Origin: Agrostemma githago | Lineage: Eukaryota > Streptophyta > Magnoliopsida > Caryophyllales > Caryophyllaceae | NCBI GenBank assembly: GCA_958450325.1 | Contig: OY288250.1 | Coordinates: 42,258,683-42,322,682, forward strand | Direction: 5' to 3' | DNA length: 64,000 nt | Shown here: piece by piece, positions 1 through 11,224 of the stretch | Layout of the letters: every line of letters starts with the position of its first letter | How positions within the stretch are numbered: the stretch's first letter is position 1 | Made by a program: the position numbers and the translations under genes | Notes under the pieces: model-generated | The model's database searches: none | Told to the model about the DNA's origin: nothing | The model's input: the letters and a program-made list of their open reading frames with translations, nothing else

Positions 1-1270
1 GGTTCTAGCTATTTTGAAGAGCCAAGAAATTTTTGTATTATGCCCGGATTATATTGGGGTTATATGTGTCGAATGTCGGGTTAGATCGAAGATCGCATGA
101 AGAAAAGAAGAGAAGAAAATCAAAGGAAAGCAAAGAAGAAAGAATTGGGGGTTTTAAGTGCCGCTAGTAGCGGATGAGGAAGAGCAAAACTGCCGCTAGT
201 AGAGGCATAATCAGAATTCATACAAATTGTGAAGCTTCCAGAGTGCCGCTAGTAGCGAAGTGGCCGATACTAGCGAACAACTACCCGCACAATGACTCTT
301 GATCTTCCTCTATTCTATCCTATTTATATTGGATGCTTATTATTATTATTAGAACATTCTTATCATTCCTAGCATAGATTCACAATACTTAGGCAATTTT
401 ATTAGATTTATGCAATTCTAGTTTAATTATTCAAAGACTTTGAAGAAGACGATCGTTCATCTTTCGTTCATTAATTAAGACTAAGTTTTTCTAATTCTCT
501 ACCCTTTATTTTATTTGTTGATTGTAATTTTGATTATGGGTTATGAGTAGTTCTTTTATCTAGGGGTTAATGAGCCGATAATATGGGTTATTGGTGCTTT
601 GATTTTCAATCACGCTTTGTTGAATTATTGAATTGGGTTTGTTTCGGTTGTATGTGCTTAATAATTGATTGATTAGTTTGAATTGCTAGGTTTTAGTCTA
701 GATTATCATTACAATGATAGTTGGATGTTTTCATATGAATTATACTTAAAAGTTTGTATCTTTGTCGATTAATTTCTACTCAATTTTAATTACGACGAGA
801 GTCGGGTTTTAATTTAGAGAACCGAAACGAGATTTGAACTTACACATGAGATAGTGAATTGTAAAAATTGGGACATGTTTTTATCGATTCTTAATGCATC
901 TAGTTTTTTTGTTCGTGCTATGAGAATAGGATTTATAACATGCTAGATAGGCTTTTTATGTCTCTCGAGAGAATTTAAAGTATCGATTAAAATTGGAATA
1001 CAAGTCTCACCCAAGACGGTAATTTAACAAAGCTATGTTACATTTTGATTGCATTGATAATCCATGTTATGGTGAACCATTGTCATAGATCTTTCTATTA
1101 TTGATTTCATCTCGATTTATTACCTTCCGTACTAGTTTGTTAAAAATTAGTTATATAATCACCATTCTAATTTATTCGACGTAGATAACTTGTAGTTAGA
1201 AATTAGCTAGAACTTAATCATTCACCTCCCCAAGATCGACCCGTATGCTACCATACCCGTACGTTTGCGG
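1..1270 (+). mobile_element. LTR-like fragment, left end outside the window
   Basis: There is no ORF of note. Three things suggest part of an LTR. An array of 13-bp palindromes lies at 161-276. A TATA-like A/T tract (TATTTATATT) lies about 45 bp further on. The right part carries a 'gatcgacccgta' phrase near 1237 that resembles the 3' part of Athila-type LTRs; the gypsy LTRs at 11401 and 36627 carry a similar phrase. No primer-binding site follows, and the sequence changes near 1270-1293 into a copia leader copy. It is probably a truncated LTR. The family is uncertain. Confidence 0.45.
161..330 (+). promoter_or_regulatory. Palindrome array upstream of a TATA-like box
   Basis: CCGCTAGTAGCGG at 161-173 is a perfect palindrome with 6-bp arms around one central base. 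Variants with one mismatch lie at 193-205 and 246-258, and a more degenerate one at 264-276. TATTTATATT follows at 321-330. The layout matches the promoter modules of the other LTR families in this window, though the motif differs. Function is inferred from position only. Confidence 0.4.
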
Positions 1271-1292
1271 TATTATAAAATAAAACGTGACA

Positions 1293-2395
1293 CTGCATTA
1301 ATGGTGATTAAGAGAGGACCATTAATCACCTATTTGGCTCCTCTGCTGCGATTTCTGTATAAACAAAGTAATGATGCTCTCTTTTTCAGCACACAAAAAA
1401 AAATCACCAGCATCTTAGGGATGTCAGTGGGGCGGTTGAAAGGCGGATACCGCACCGCACTTGCACCGTTTGGGGCGGGTACGGGGAATGATTATGAGGG
1501 TGGTGGGGCGGGTAGAGGAAAGAAAATGTTACCCGCAGTTGGTAATGGGGCGGGGGTCATTTTTACATTTTACCCTCCCCATGTCCACACCGCTCCATAC
1601 CCGCACCGCCTACCCGCACCGTTCTACCCTCGCACTACCTTAAATCTATAATATTATGAGAAAAAACAAAAATTGTAATATGAAGTTTGTACTTAACTTT
1701 AATTTATTATTAACATTGATTACATTTATTTTGCAATTTTGTATGTCATTAATTAATGAAAGAATTAATGAGAGTGCTATTTATTTTTATTGACGGGTAA
1801 CGTGGATACACGCAAATTTGGCGGGTAAAGGCAAGTGATTGGTGGATAGCGGGGCGGGTGTGAGTCCTCTAATTATTCCCCGCGGTGGGTAGTGGGGCGG
1901 GTGCGGATATTACTTTTGAGTGGCGGATGCGGGTACGGGGTACCTATCCCCCGCACCCGCCCCTACCCACTGACATCCCTACAGCATCTCCCTTCTCTTC
2001 TTCACTCTTCTCTATTTTAATTATTCTGGTTTTTTGTTCATACTGTTTCAAGTACATAGCCCCGACTGGACAGGTCTGTGTGTTGCTGTGTACATCTTAG
2101 AAACTGACGGTGCTTTACGATTGCCTCCCTGGTCGTTCTGAAACAGTTTTCAACTCAGTGGCGTCTTGCCACGACTCAACTTTTATTTCATTCGGCTGCC
2201 TATTTCTCGGTTATGTCCGCGTCTGGTGTCTGCCCATGCCCATCCCGATTCTGTTGCCTCCTCCGTCTGTCATGTCCTCACGGTTTAAGTTGCCTCAGTT
2301 TTTCCATCCCCCGTCCGCCGGTTTTTCCGTTTACTTCTATTTCATTGTTACACGGTTTCGTACTAACACATGCCATGTCCATCCATTATATTAAA
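1293..2395 (+). mobile_element. Copia LTR/leader copy interrupted by a hAT MITE
   Basis: Once the insert at 1416-1981 is removed, this stretch aligns with 5341-5860, the sequence in front of the copia gag. Shared landmarks in order are 'atggtgattaagag', a 'cccttctcttct' tract, 'tagccccga', 'ctgacgg' and 'tttcaactcagtggcg'. The left side is truncated at about 1293, since the counterpart continues further upstream. No gag follows this copy. It is an isolated LTR or leader fragment, older than the MITE inside it. The LTR ends and the primer site were not located. Confidence 0.6.
1416..1981. mobile_element. Non-autonomous hAT element (MITE), 566 bp
   Basis: The terminal inverted repeat reads TAGGGATGTCAGTGGG at the left end and its complement at the right. 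Behind the ends lie inverted G-rich tracts of the GGGGCGGGT/GCGGGTACGGG kind. An exact 8-bp target duplication, CAGCATCT, flanks it at 1408-1415 and 1982-1989. That length and the TIR type are diagnostic of hAT. The related copia sequence near 5450 is continuous across this point and serves as an empty-site control. ORFs inside are chance readings of G-rich repeats. Confidence 0.92.
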
Positions 2396-2435
2396 ACTTT
2401 GATCTGTCACTCAACTATCTATTATCGTACTATTA

Positions 2436-3176
2436 GGGGCCGTTTGGTTTATCAAAGGGAAAGGGAATGAAATCAACAAAGGGAAACAGAAGGAAAGGAA
2501 TGAGATTACCACAGATTTAGGTTGTCGTTTGGTTTCAATGAAAGGGAATGCATGACAACCGACCTTCAACCAAACCTTAACATTAACGGTGTGTCATCGT
2601 AATATTTATACAATATATATTTGAAATAAAAAAAAAATTAATTTTAAATATGAAAATAATAAAAAATAAATTTTGGGTAACTTTTATATCTTTTAATAAT
2701 AAAATACTTGAGAAATAATATATTTTTTTTACAATTTTTTGATTATAAATATGATAATTATAATAATTTTTACAATACGATAAATTTTTAAAAAATTTTT
2801 TTTTTTCTTTTTAATTGATAAATCAAGGGATAAAAAATTATTTTATCCGAATCCGACTCATATTTAACCTGACCCGAAAGTGTGAAGTTGGTCGCAATGG
2901 TGGTTAGTGGACCTTGGTGGTGGTGGTGGTGGTGGTGGTGGTTGGTGGACATTGGTGGTGGTAGTGGTGGTGGCGATGGTGATGATGGTGACCCGGTTGA
3001 TTAGTGGGGGAAAGGGAATCCATTACCTTGGGGGGTGAGGGGTAAGAAGATAGAGGGGTTTGGGGGAAAGGGAGGGGGAAAGGGAATGATTGAATCGACA
3101 AAACAAACATAAACAAAGGGAATCATTAACTTTGGTTCCCTTACCCTTTTCTGAATACCTCAAACCAAACGGCCCC
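2436..3176. mobile_element. PIF/Harbinger-type (Tourist-like) MITE, 741 bp
   Basis: The ends are inverted copies beginning GGGGCCGTTTGGTTT, with further inverted similarity inward ('aaagggaaagggaat' against 'cccttaccctttt'). The flanks are TTA at 2433-2435 and TTA at 3177-3179, the 3-bp target duplication of PIF/Harbinger elements. The interior is AT-rich and contains a GGT/CCA repeat. It has no transposase and is therefore non-autonomous. Confidence 0.85.
2916..3000. repeat. (GGT)n microsatellite, imperfect
   Basis: There is an uninterrupted GGT run at about 2916-2942, followed by imperfect GGT, GAT and GTT units to about 3000, inside the Harbinger MITE. The His-rich and Thr-rich peptides it encodes on the minus strand are not meaningful. 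Confidence 0.8.
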
Positions 3177-3359
3177 TTAGTTTCTTTAGAGCTTAGTAGT
3201 CCACAAAAGTATTAAATTCCCAAAGGACTAACTCCTAAGTGTATTAGGCGTATTATGTTTAGAGTTCTGAATAAAAGATTTTCATATCTTAATAATAATT
3301 ACTCTTTATATTTCGGTCATTTTTTTAATCAAAGAACAACAAATGACCGTGACAGAGGG

Positions 3360-3922
3360 CAGGGGCGGACCCAGACTTTAGATTTCGGTGTAGCAAAAAA
3401 AAATACGGAGTACTCATTATTCATTAATCACTCCACAATTTTCATTGGTTCAAATTTACGATATTGAATTCTCGTACATATAACCCTTTCAAATTTTTTA
3501 AGTTTGTTTTTCTATAAAAATATTAACCCTTCAATTATACTTAAACCAAAGTAACGTTGCACAATTCATCGAATTTCAGAGACAAACACAATGAAGTTAT
3601 GAAATAATAAAAATAAACAATATTAACTCTAGTTAGACACAAGTTAGGGTAGAATATGAACAATTGTAATTAATATATGTACTTTGGAAATTGTTACGAG
3701 GATTGAGTAAAGTAAATAGAGTGATTAAAAGTCATTTGTATGATTAAATACTAGATGTATGGAGAAAAAAATAGGGAAAATGAATGTATTACTATGTTAT
3801 TAATGAAAATTAATGACAAGTAATGAGCAATTAATGATGTAACAATTTTATATTTTCTCTTAATTTTCTTTAAATTTGGTGTAGCAATTGCCACACCAAT
3901 CCTCTACTTAGGTCAGCCCCTG
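3360..3922. mobile_element. hAT-type MITE, 563 bp
   Basis: It begins CAGGGGCGGACCCAGAC and ends in TCAGCCCCTG, so the outer ends are inverted (CAGGGGC against GCCCCTG). 'ggtgtagcaa' near the left end and 'ggtgtagcaattgcc' near the right are further internal repeats. The 8-bp flanks are ACAGAGGG (3352-3359) and ACGAAGGG (3923-3930), matching at 6 of 8 bases, so the target duplication has decayed. The CAGGGGCGG start is a common plant hAT type. Confidence 0.75.
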
Positions 3923-3930
3923 ACGAAGGG

Positions 3931-4379
3931 AGTACAAAGATTGAATTACATATTTATAGAGTTATACCGTACATGATATGGAAGCTTCTATACAATTATC
4001 TAAAATTGACAATATTGACAATAATAATGGAGTTGATTGAGGCAACAACTATGTGAATATGTATATTGGTACAACACATGAATAATATTGGGTGCCTAAA
4101 GAATATTTAGATTTAACTTCATTCAATATCAATTTGTTTCATATTTTCATTTATCGATTTAAATCGGGTGGATAAATATATAACATGTGAGTGTGAAATT
4201 GTCATTGTCAGTGAAACCAAATTTGTGGAGTAGAGAATGGGATAACGAAAGAGACAAGTGCGTATCCTTTCATATCTACCCTTCATGTGTCCCAAGCACA
4301 ATTCCAATAGAAACCGATCTATCTATATGCCAGTTACCAAATCACAGCCAAATTAACACCACAATATCCAGAAATCCCA
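3931..4379. other. Unassigned AT-rich DNA upstream of the BAHD pseudogene
   Basis: I see no ORF, repeat or transposon end here. It probably includes the former 5' flank of the acyltransferase gene. No convincing promoter element stands out. Confidence 0.4.
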
Positions 4380-5085
4380 ATGAATTCTAGTTCTAGTGTC
4401 GTAAAGCAGGTCTCAGAATGCTTCATCAAACCAAAGCATATGGTGGAGGAATCCAACCATCCTTATTACTTAACTCCCAATGATCTACCCATGCTCTCAT
4501 TCCAGTACATTCAAATGGGTCTTCTTTTCACCACACCCTTCTGCAAGTATTCTATTAACAGCCTGCTCGAAACTCTAAGGGAATCGCTTTCAATCACCCT
4601 CGTCCAATATTACCCACTGGCAGGCCAGTTATCGGTACAGCAGATCACAGACGAAGATACCAATGGACACAAATGCGTAGTCTTTGTGGACTGCAACAAA
4701 GACCCTTGTGTTAAATCTATTCATGCTACTCTTGATGACATGACAGTATAGGACATCATTTCGACCTGTTATGTAACTCAAGTGGTTCATGCACTTTTCA
4801 ACAATGACGGGGCTGTAAGTTGTGATGGACACACTCGTCCTTTGTTATCCATCTAAGTGACAGAGCTCGTGGACGGGGTGTTCGTTGGTTGTTTAATAAA
4901 CCATGCAGTTGCAGACGGGGCCTCGTTCTGGCAATTCTAGAACACGTGGTCCTGGATCCACAGAGATATTAACAATAATGATCAAGCCCCTGTGTCACAT
5001 CCTCACCTTCTTACTAAGAAAATTCGGTTTCCGCAAATCACCTTGCCCTGTATGCACCCTGACGAGATTGTATTGTGGTATCAGG
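4380..5085 (+). pseudogene. BAHD acyltransferase pseudogene, 3' half missing
   Basis: The reading frame from 4380 resembles the N-terminal half of plant BAHD (HXXXD) acyl-CoA-dependent acyltransferases, closest in style to the uncharacterised At3g50280-like group. Such enzymes move an acyl group from CoA to an alcohol or amine in the cytosol. Visible landmarks are 'YYLTPNDLPML', 'LVQYYPLAGQL' and, further on, 'TELVDGVFVGCLINHAV'. The catalytic HXXXD (HAVAD) lies at 4902-4916. In-frame stops occur at 4749 (TAG), 4854 (TAA) and 4938 (TAG). Similarity fades near 5085, where copia LTR-like sequence starts, so about half of a usual 430-460 residue protein is missing, including the DFGWG motif. It is a dead fragment. 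Confidence 0.85.
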
Positions 5086-5879
5086 TGTTGGAGTAAAGGC
5101 ATGAAAGCCATAAGTTGATGTAATTCACTCTCCACATCGGTGGTGGGGAGTGATTCCTACTAGCTTATATACTCCCTCTTCCTTTTAGCCATCCATAAAG
5201 TGATGAGTGGGTATTTTGTGGAGATTGTTGGACTTGTACCTTTACCACACGCGCACTGACCCGACCCGACTCGGGTAGAGCACTTATGGTGCGGACTGTG
5301 CCCGACTTATATTTTTTGGGCTTTTTCACCCTTTATTGTTGCATTTTAATGGTGATTAAGAGGGCCATTAATCATTTTTGGCTCCTCCTGCTGTTGCTGG
5401 TTTACTATAAATAAGAACATTCTTGCTCTCATTTTCCGTACACAATCAACAACTTCCCTTCTCTTCTACTCTCTTCTCTCTTCTATATTTCGGGGTTTTG
5501 TTATATACTTTTGTTCAACAGTATATAGCCCCGAGTAGAAGTATGCTGCTGTGTATACCTTGGAAGCTGACGGAGTTTTTATGAGTACCACCCCGATCGT
5601 TCCGAAACAATTTTCAACTCAGTGGCGGCCTGCCACGACACAACTTCCCAATCTGTTTTGTCACTGCCTTGTTCTCTGATTTTGCAGCCTTGATTTTTCA
5701 GCAACGTCGCCCACGGTTTCTGTCTGTCTCACTGTCGGTCCCGTTGCCTGCTATTCCTGGTTGCCTCGGCTTAATTTCTCTTCAGTTGCCTTCGTTTAAT
5801 CCCTGCCCGGTTGCCTCAGTTTAATTGTTAAACGCACCTTACTAACAATTTCAAAACTGTTTATATTATTGCTGTAACA
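5086..5879 (+). mobile_element. Copia LTR plus leader
   Basis: The sequence changes at about 5086 (TGTTGGAGTAAAGGC) into a typical copia LTR style, with 'cacatcggtggtggggag' near 5137. It ends just before the gag start at 5880. From 5341 onward it matches the copy at 1293-2395. I did not find a clear tRNA-Met primer site, so the division between LTR and leader is unresolved. Confidence 0.6.
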
Positions 5880-6731
5880 ATGTCGTCGTTTTTATCAAAA
5901 ACCATTCCCGACCTGTTGAAGTTGGAGCCTCTCGACGGTAACAATTATAGATGGTGGTCGCAAAAATTATTGATGTTTTTTGAGCAATTAAAGGTCGATT
6001 ACGTTCTGTTTAACAAACCTCTTATCCCTATGTCGATTAACAATGCTGCTGAGGCCACTCCACCTCGTATTTCTTTCAGAAACAAAAATGAGGAGTTAGT
6101 AAAAAAATATGAGAAAGATAATAAAATCGTTAGGTGTCATTTACTCAATTATATGACTAATATAAGTCGGCTAAATTTGTATGGGAGTCATTGGAGAAAA
6201 AATATGGGGCTGACGATGCGGGAGAAAAAAAATATAAGGTGGGACAATGGCTGAATTTTCAAATGGTTGACGATAAACCAATTATGGATCAAGTCCGTGT
6301 CTATGAAAATTTATGTAGTGATGTTGTTAATGAAGGGATGAAGTTAGATGAAGTTTTTCTTGCTAATGTTTTGTTGGAAAATTCCTCCGTTCATGGAGAG
6401 ATTAAAGAAATCAGTTCAAACACAAAAAGAAAGATTTGTCACTCCAAGAGCTAGTTATCCATATGATAACCGAGGAGGCCAATCGTTAAAAAGACAAATC
6501 TCTTATTTTGTCCCTGAATCCCGTCAAAGCTAATCTCGTTGAAATCAGTGGGTCTTCTAAGGGAGATAAGAATAAGGGAAATAAGGGAAACAAGGGGAAC
6601 ACTAAGAGTGGTGAAGGCAAGGATTAGGGGAATAAGAATTCTAACAAACAAAGTCAAGGAAAATACACCAAGGCCGTTCCAAAAATTCAGAAACCAAATA
6701 CTAATAATATGGTGTGCTATATATGTGTGTC
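5880..6731 (+). pseudogene. Ty1/copia gag, frameshifted and truncated
   Basis: The start MSSFLSKTIPDLLKLEPLDG, followed by NYRWWSQKLLMFFEQL, is typical of copia gag (UBN2/DUF4219 type), the nucleocapsid precursor that packages element RNA in cytoplasmic particles. The frame shifts near 6180-6200 into 'EKKYGADDAGEKKYKVGQWL' and again near 6370-6480. A stop (TAG) at about 6626 follows, within a Lys/Gly/Asn-rich stretch. The zinc knuckle begins ('MVCYIC') but is cut at about 6731, where Athila-like DNA of C1 begins. No protease, integrase or RT is present. It is non-functional. Confidence 0.8.
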
Positions 6732-7231
6732 GTTATTCCGCCTAAATCCGACTAAATTCTACCAAAAGAAAATAAAAGTAAAGAAAAAGTGAAAAGAACT
6801 TGACAATTTGGATTTTCAATGGATTCTCGATGTAGTCACGTCATCGAGAATCGGGAGCAATAACCACAAAGGCCCCGAGGTCCACCAAGACACCAAATGC
6901 ATAAAAGGAAGGGAAACATACACAGAAAGACTAGCAAATAAAAGACGGAAAAGAAAAGAGAGTCGTGCCTACCAAACGGTTAGCAACTCAACAATCTCCA
7001 TCGTCTCAATGATCATTTTCGGCACTTAGCTCGTCTTTGTCATCGATATTCCTCCTCTTCCTAAATGTAGTGGCATGGTTGAAGTATCGGGCTTGTATTG
7101 GTGTAATGAGGGTGGGATTTAAGGGGAAACTCGGTGTATAGTGATGCGAAGATGAGATGAAGGTGTATAATTGAAGTGTAGGGATATATGAAATGATAGA
7201 GGCTACGGTGAGTAGGGAGGTTGGGTGGGGG

Positions 7232-7410
7232 TATAAAGTGGTGGGGTGGGGCTTAAATGAAGAAAAGAAGGCGAAGGAGCATGCTGTAGCCCTTCCCGGT
7301 CGGGAAGCCCTGGTCCCGGTCGGGACTTCCCTGATCCCGGGCGTGATGGCTCGTCAGAAGCTCCTGATTTCATGCTCACTTCATCCCGGCCGTGAAGGTA
7401 ATGACCTCGG
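7232..7410 (-). promoter_or_regulatory. Internal promoter-like module of C1
   Basis: TCCCGGTCGGGA palindromes lie at 7294-7305 and, slightly altered, at 7314-7325, with decayed copies at 7335-7346, 7384-7395 and about 7403-7415. Starts are about 20 bp apart. On the element's sense strand a TATA-like CTTTATACC (positions 7237-7232) lies about 57 bp beyond the nearest palindrome. The same order and distance recur in C2 (40918-41161). On the plus strand the box reads TATAAA, so the direction is not certain. Confidence 0.45.
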
Positions 7411-7846
7411 TCATGAAGGCCGTGTCCCGAGCCTTGAAGCCTTCATTCAATACTAGCATACCTAACCTTCCACCCAAATGACAAGTACTTCCTCGAGATT
7501 CAAGATCCCGTCCCTAAAAACTTACAAAAAGCTCAAAAACCGACTTCCATGCCCAAGCTCCTAGCTTCTATCATCAACAACTCCTCCCAAAACATCATCT
7601 TCACTATCAACCTATCAAGTAAACTCAATAAACACCATAAAAAATCCCTCCCTCACATCACTCAAGAAAATTTCAAATTACAAGAACTCTACCCAACACA
7701 CAAATCCTAGAAACAAACCAACAAATCACACAAATACAACTACAAAAACTCAAAAGAAAAGGAAAGAGATATATACAATACGACGATTCTTGAGGAACTC
7801 TGTCAAACCAAGGATGGTGGATTCTTCATTCATTTCCCATATAATT

Positions 7847-9369
7847 TCACACAACTTCATAGCCTTCAAGGGCACGGAGCAACAAGTCGAAAGCTCTTAA
7901 ACAATCTTCATTTAAGCAAGTGGAACACCCACATATACTCCAAGGTTCTTCATAACCTTGTCTTGACGTCCCCGGGGCATCCCGATCCACTATGTTCAAT
8001 GGCTTGAACTTGTACTTGCAATGTTTTGGGATATACCCAAACATCCATTCCTCTTCATGGAACATCAATGGAGGCTCAACCTTCCTCTTACCAACGAGCG
8101 TTTCCATGTCAACATGACAAGGATAATCATCCACCCCAAGCTCCAAAGCATCTTCATTTTGCACATGGTAAAGAAGGGGAGATTTGAAACTCAAGCAAGT
8201 GAGTTCATTCATCTCCGAGCCACTCTCTAGCTTCTCACAATCAAGGTTATTACAAGCTTTCAAATTATCACACAAGGACATTCTCTTTTCACTTGCTTCA
8301 TCCCAATTTTTGACAACATCGTTTTTTTCACTAATTTCTTCCCTAGGTCGGTGTCCTTCAAGGCATGGATCATATTACATGACTCTTCATTTGTAGGCGA
8401 GGTGTTGCCTTGGAGATCAAACACAAGCTTCTCGTCGGCTAACTCAAAAGTGATCCTACCCTTCTTGACATCGATCAATGCACCGACGGTGTGTAGAAAT
8501 GGTCGTCCGAGAATAATAGGGGTGGTTGCATCCTCGTGCATGTCGAGTATAATGAAGTCAATCGGAATGAAGAATTTCGCGATCCTTAACGGCACATCCT
8601 CTAACTTTCCTAATGGCCGATTAAGTGAACGATCCGCCATTTGGAGTGTAATCGAGGTATACTTGAGCTCTTTCATTCCAAGTTGCTCACAAATAGAGTA
8701 ATGGAAAATGCTTACACTCGCCCTTAAATCACACAACGCCCTCTCGATCTTCAAATTCTCGATGGTGCATGGGATTGAGAAACTACCTAGATCCTTGAGC
8801 TTAGGTAAGGTGGAGCCTTGAATAAGATCACTCACCTCTCTTGTAAATACTATTGTCTCTTCCTTGTCTAAGAATCGTTTCCTAGCCGAAATTTCCATCA
8901 TGAATTTTCCATAGGCCGGGACTTGGGTAATTAACTCGGTGAAAGGGATGCTCACATCTAATTTCTTCACAATATCGACGAACTTACCAAATTGAACATC
9001 CGCCTTTGTCTTCAATTGTCTCGAAGGGAATGGCAACTTGATGTTGATCTTGTCAAGTTCATTAGGCTTAGATTTTTCATTTGACACCTTCTTCATTGCT
9101 TTACTTTCTTCTTGGGGTGGGGGAAGCTTGTCTTCAATTGGTTTTTCAATTTCCAATAAGACTTCCTCCTCCATGAGATTACCCAAATTTTCAGTGCCTT
9201 GGCATGGAGATTCCATTTCTTTCATAGCTTCATGTTCATTAGGAAACAAGGGAGAATCATAGGATGAACCACTCCTCAAAGTGATAGCATTCACGGTTTT
9301 GAAATTTCGATGGTACACCTTGAGGAGGTAGTTGACCTTTTTGCCTTGAAGAACTACCCGAAGCAACAT
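7847..9369 (-). pseudogene. Athila-type protease region and C-terminal tail
   Basis: The minus-strand frame 9369-8260 has the hallmark 'VNAITLRSG', then 'KLPFPSRQ', 'IPFTELITQVPAYGKFM', 'GSFSIPCTI' and 'TPIILGRPFL', which is the gag-protease junction and retropepsin of Athila elements. The active-site segment reads CDLRASVSIF, where related elements have DLGAS. The flexible Gly is an Arg, so the protease should be inactive. A one-base shift near 8270 moves the frame into 8281-7847, ending 'RAFDLLLRALEGYEVV'. C2's protein ends in nearly the same way. No RT follows the tail. Confidence 0.8.
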
Positions 9370-11224
9370 GAGCTAAATGGGTTTTAAGCATCTTAACATG
9401 TATATCTCTTGCCTTGTTTTCCTTTTTGAAGTTGAGCATAGAATTCTTGTTGATTTCTTTGTATCTCCAATTGACTCCTTTGCATGTCCAACATCGTCTT
9501 TTGCATATCGAAGTCCCGAGGCGGGGATTGTTGGTTGTGTGGAGTATTAGTGAGGGTTAGGGGAAACCCATAGTCATGAGTTGGAGATCGGCTCCTTGGC
9601 TTGTTGTCTTGTTGAGCATTTTGGAACCCTTGTTGATTTTGGAAGTTCCCTTGGAACCCTTGAGAATTATCTTGATTGTGATTTTGATAACCTTGGTTGT
9701 TTTGGAACCCTTGAGAGTGTTGGTTTCCTTGGAAACCACCTTGTTGAGCTTAATGATTAAAGTTCCCTTGGAATCCTTGTTGATTGTTGAAGGCACCTTG
9801 GTTTTGGTAAGCATTTTGTTGTTAAAAGTTATTCAAAGGCCTTTGATTGCCTTGGTAACCTTGGTAGCCTAGATTATCCCTTAAGAGAGGAGCAACATAT
9901 GATGGACGGTGTTGTTTTAGAGCTTGTTGTTGAGAGGCTTGGAACATATGAGGATTTTGCACATTTTGAGCCTTATAAGTAGAGTATGGGGCACCTGTTG
10001 TATGCTTGCAAAGCATTCACTTGCTCAATGCCACTTCGACAATGTTGAGGCTCATGTCCATATATCCCACAAATCTCACATATCTCATAATAAGAGGTTG
10101 GAGAAACCATCCCCATAGCATTAACTTGATGGATAGATTGGTTGTTGGAGGAACTTGTGCCTTGAGCTTGAATTAAGTGACCTTGGACCTTCTTATCAAT
10201 AGTATCCATGTGAATCTTCAATTGAGCCCCAAGATCAGCACTAAGTTGTGAGATTGCATCGATCTCATGCCTTCCCCCTCTATTTGCCTTTCTAGGCCTA
10301 GAATATTGAGAATTGTGCACCGCCATTTCTTCAATCCTAGCCCATGTTTGGTCATCCTCGACCTTAGTATACATTCCATTGGAACCCATGTTGAGTATAG
10401 CCCTAGAATCTTCATATAAACCATTCCAAAATTGTTGGAGAAGAAACAATTGGGGCAACCCATGATGGGGCAAGATCGGACCAAGGCCTTAAACCTTTCC
10501 CGGCCCATGACTCATAAAGACTCTCCTCATCCTGTTGTTGAAAATCGGTGATGGAGGCTCTTAGCAAGTTTGTCTTCTCGGGAGGGTAGAATTTTGGTAA
10601 AAGGCTAATGCAAGCTTCTTCTATGTATTAATTCCCATGGCCGCCTATCCGAGACTCTTAACCCATTGTTTAGCTTTTCCAATAAGAGAAAACGGGAAAA
10701 GAACCCATCGAATTTGATCTTGAGTAATCCCGGTTTGGGAAATAGCATCACAATAATCGGAGAAGGTCTCCATGTGTTGGTGCGGGACTTCGGTGGGCAA
10801 ACCACTAAATTGATTTCGCTCCACAAGTTCGATGAATTGTGTCTTGGCCACAAAATTTCCGGCATAAGCGGCTGGTGGAGTGCTCGGTCCAGGCAAGACA
10901 TCCTCAGTGAATGTAGAGTAAGATGAGAACTTAGTCATGTTTGGATGTAAGGGAGATGACGGTGTAGAGCTTGATATAGATGTTGAAGGAGAACTAGGTG
11001 GAAAAGAGTGACTAGATGTACCAAAGGGATTGGTGAAGGTCCCTTCGGTGGTCTCTCGAGATGCTTCATTCGTTTAAGTCAAATCCTTGAGTTTGTTCTT
11101 CAATGTTGTGGCTTGTACCCGGTTGGGAATTTCTAATTCTAGCAATTGTCCGTTGGCGAAAGGCTCTAAAGAGTCTTTCCGGCTCTAGATTGAAGAGAAA
11201 GAAGTCGTCTCCCCTCCTAGGCAT
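9370..11224 (-). pseudogene. Athila-type gag with Q/N/G-rich repeat linker
   Basis: The likely start is the ATG at 11224 (MPRRGDDFFLFNLEPERL). C3 has a similar start at 13597. The capsid-like core (10938-10645) contains 'RNQFSGLPTEVPHQHMETF' and 'WVLFPFSLIGKAKQWVKSLG', a Retrotrans_gag pattern. After frame breaks, 10473-9973 gives 'CPHHGLPQLFLLQQFWNGL' and a zinc knuckle, CEICGIYGHEPQHC. Next comes a Gln/Asn/Gly-rich stretch at about 9880-9590 with repeated 'GFQGN' units. Stops interrupt it, including TAA at 9824-9822 and 9752-9750. Gag would form the particle and bind RNA. This copy is dead. Confidence 0.75.

Noticed and set aside
1265..1651. 128-codon ORF at the left
   Set aside because: It crosses from the copia leader into the hAT MITE and reads G-rich TIR repeats. 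It is not a gene.
5074..5083. TGGTATCAG beside the copia LTR start, like a primer-binding site
   Set aside because: It lies upstream of the LTR-like start rather than downstream of an LTR end, and it falls in the BAHD reading frame. Chance match.
8351..8701. Plus-strand ORFs over the C1 protease
   Set aside because: They are shadows of the minus-strand frame that carries the Athila motifs.
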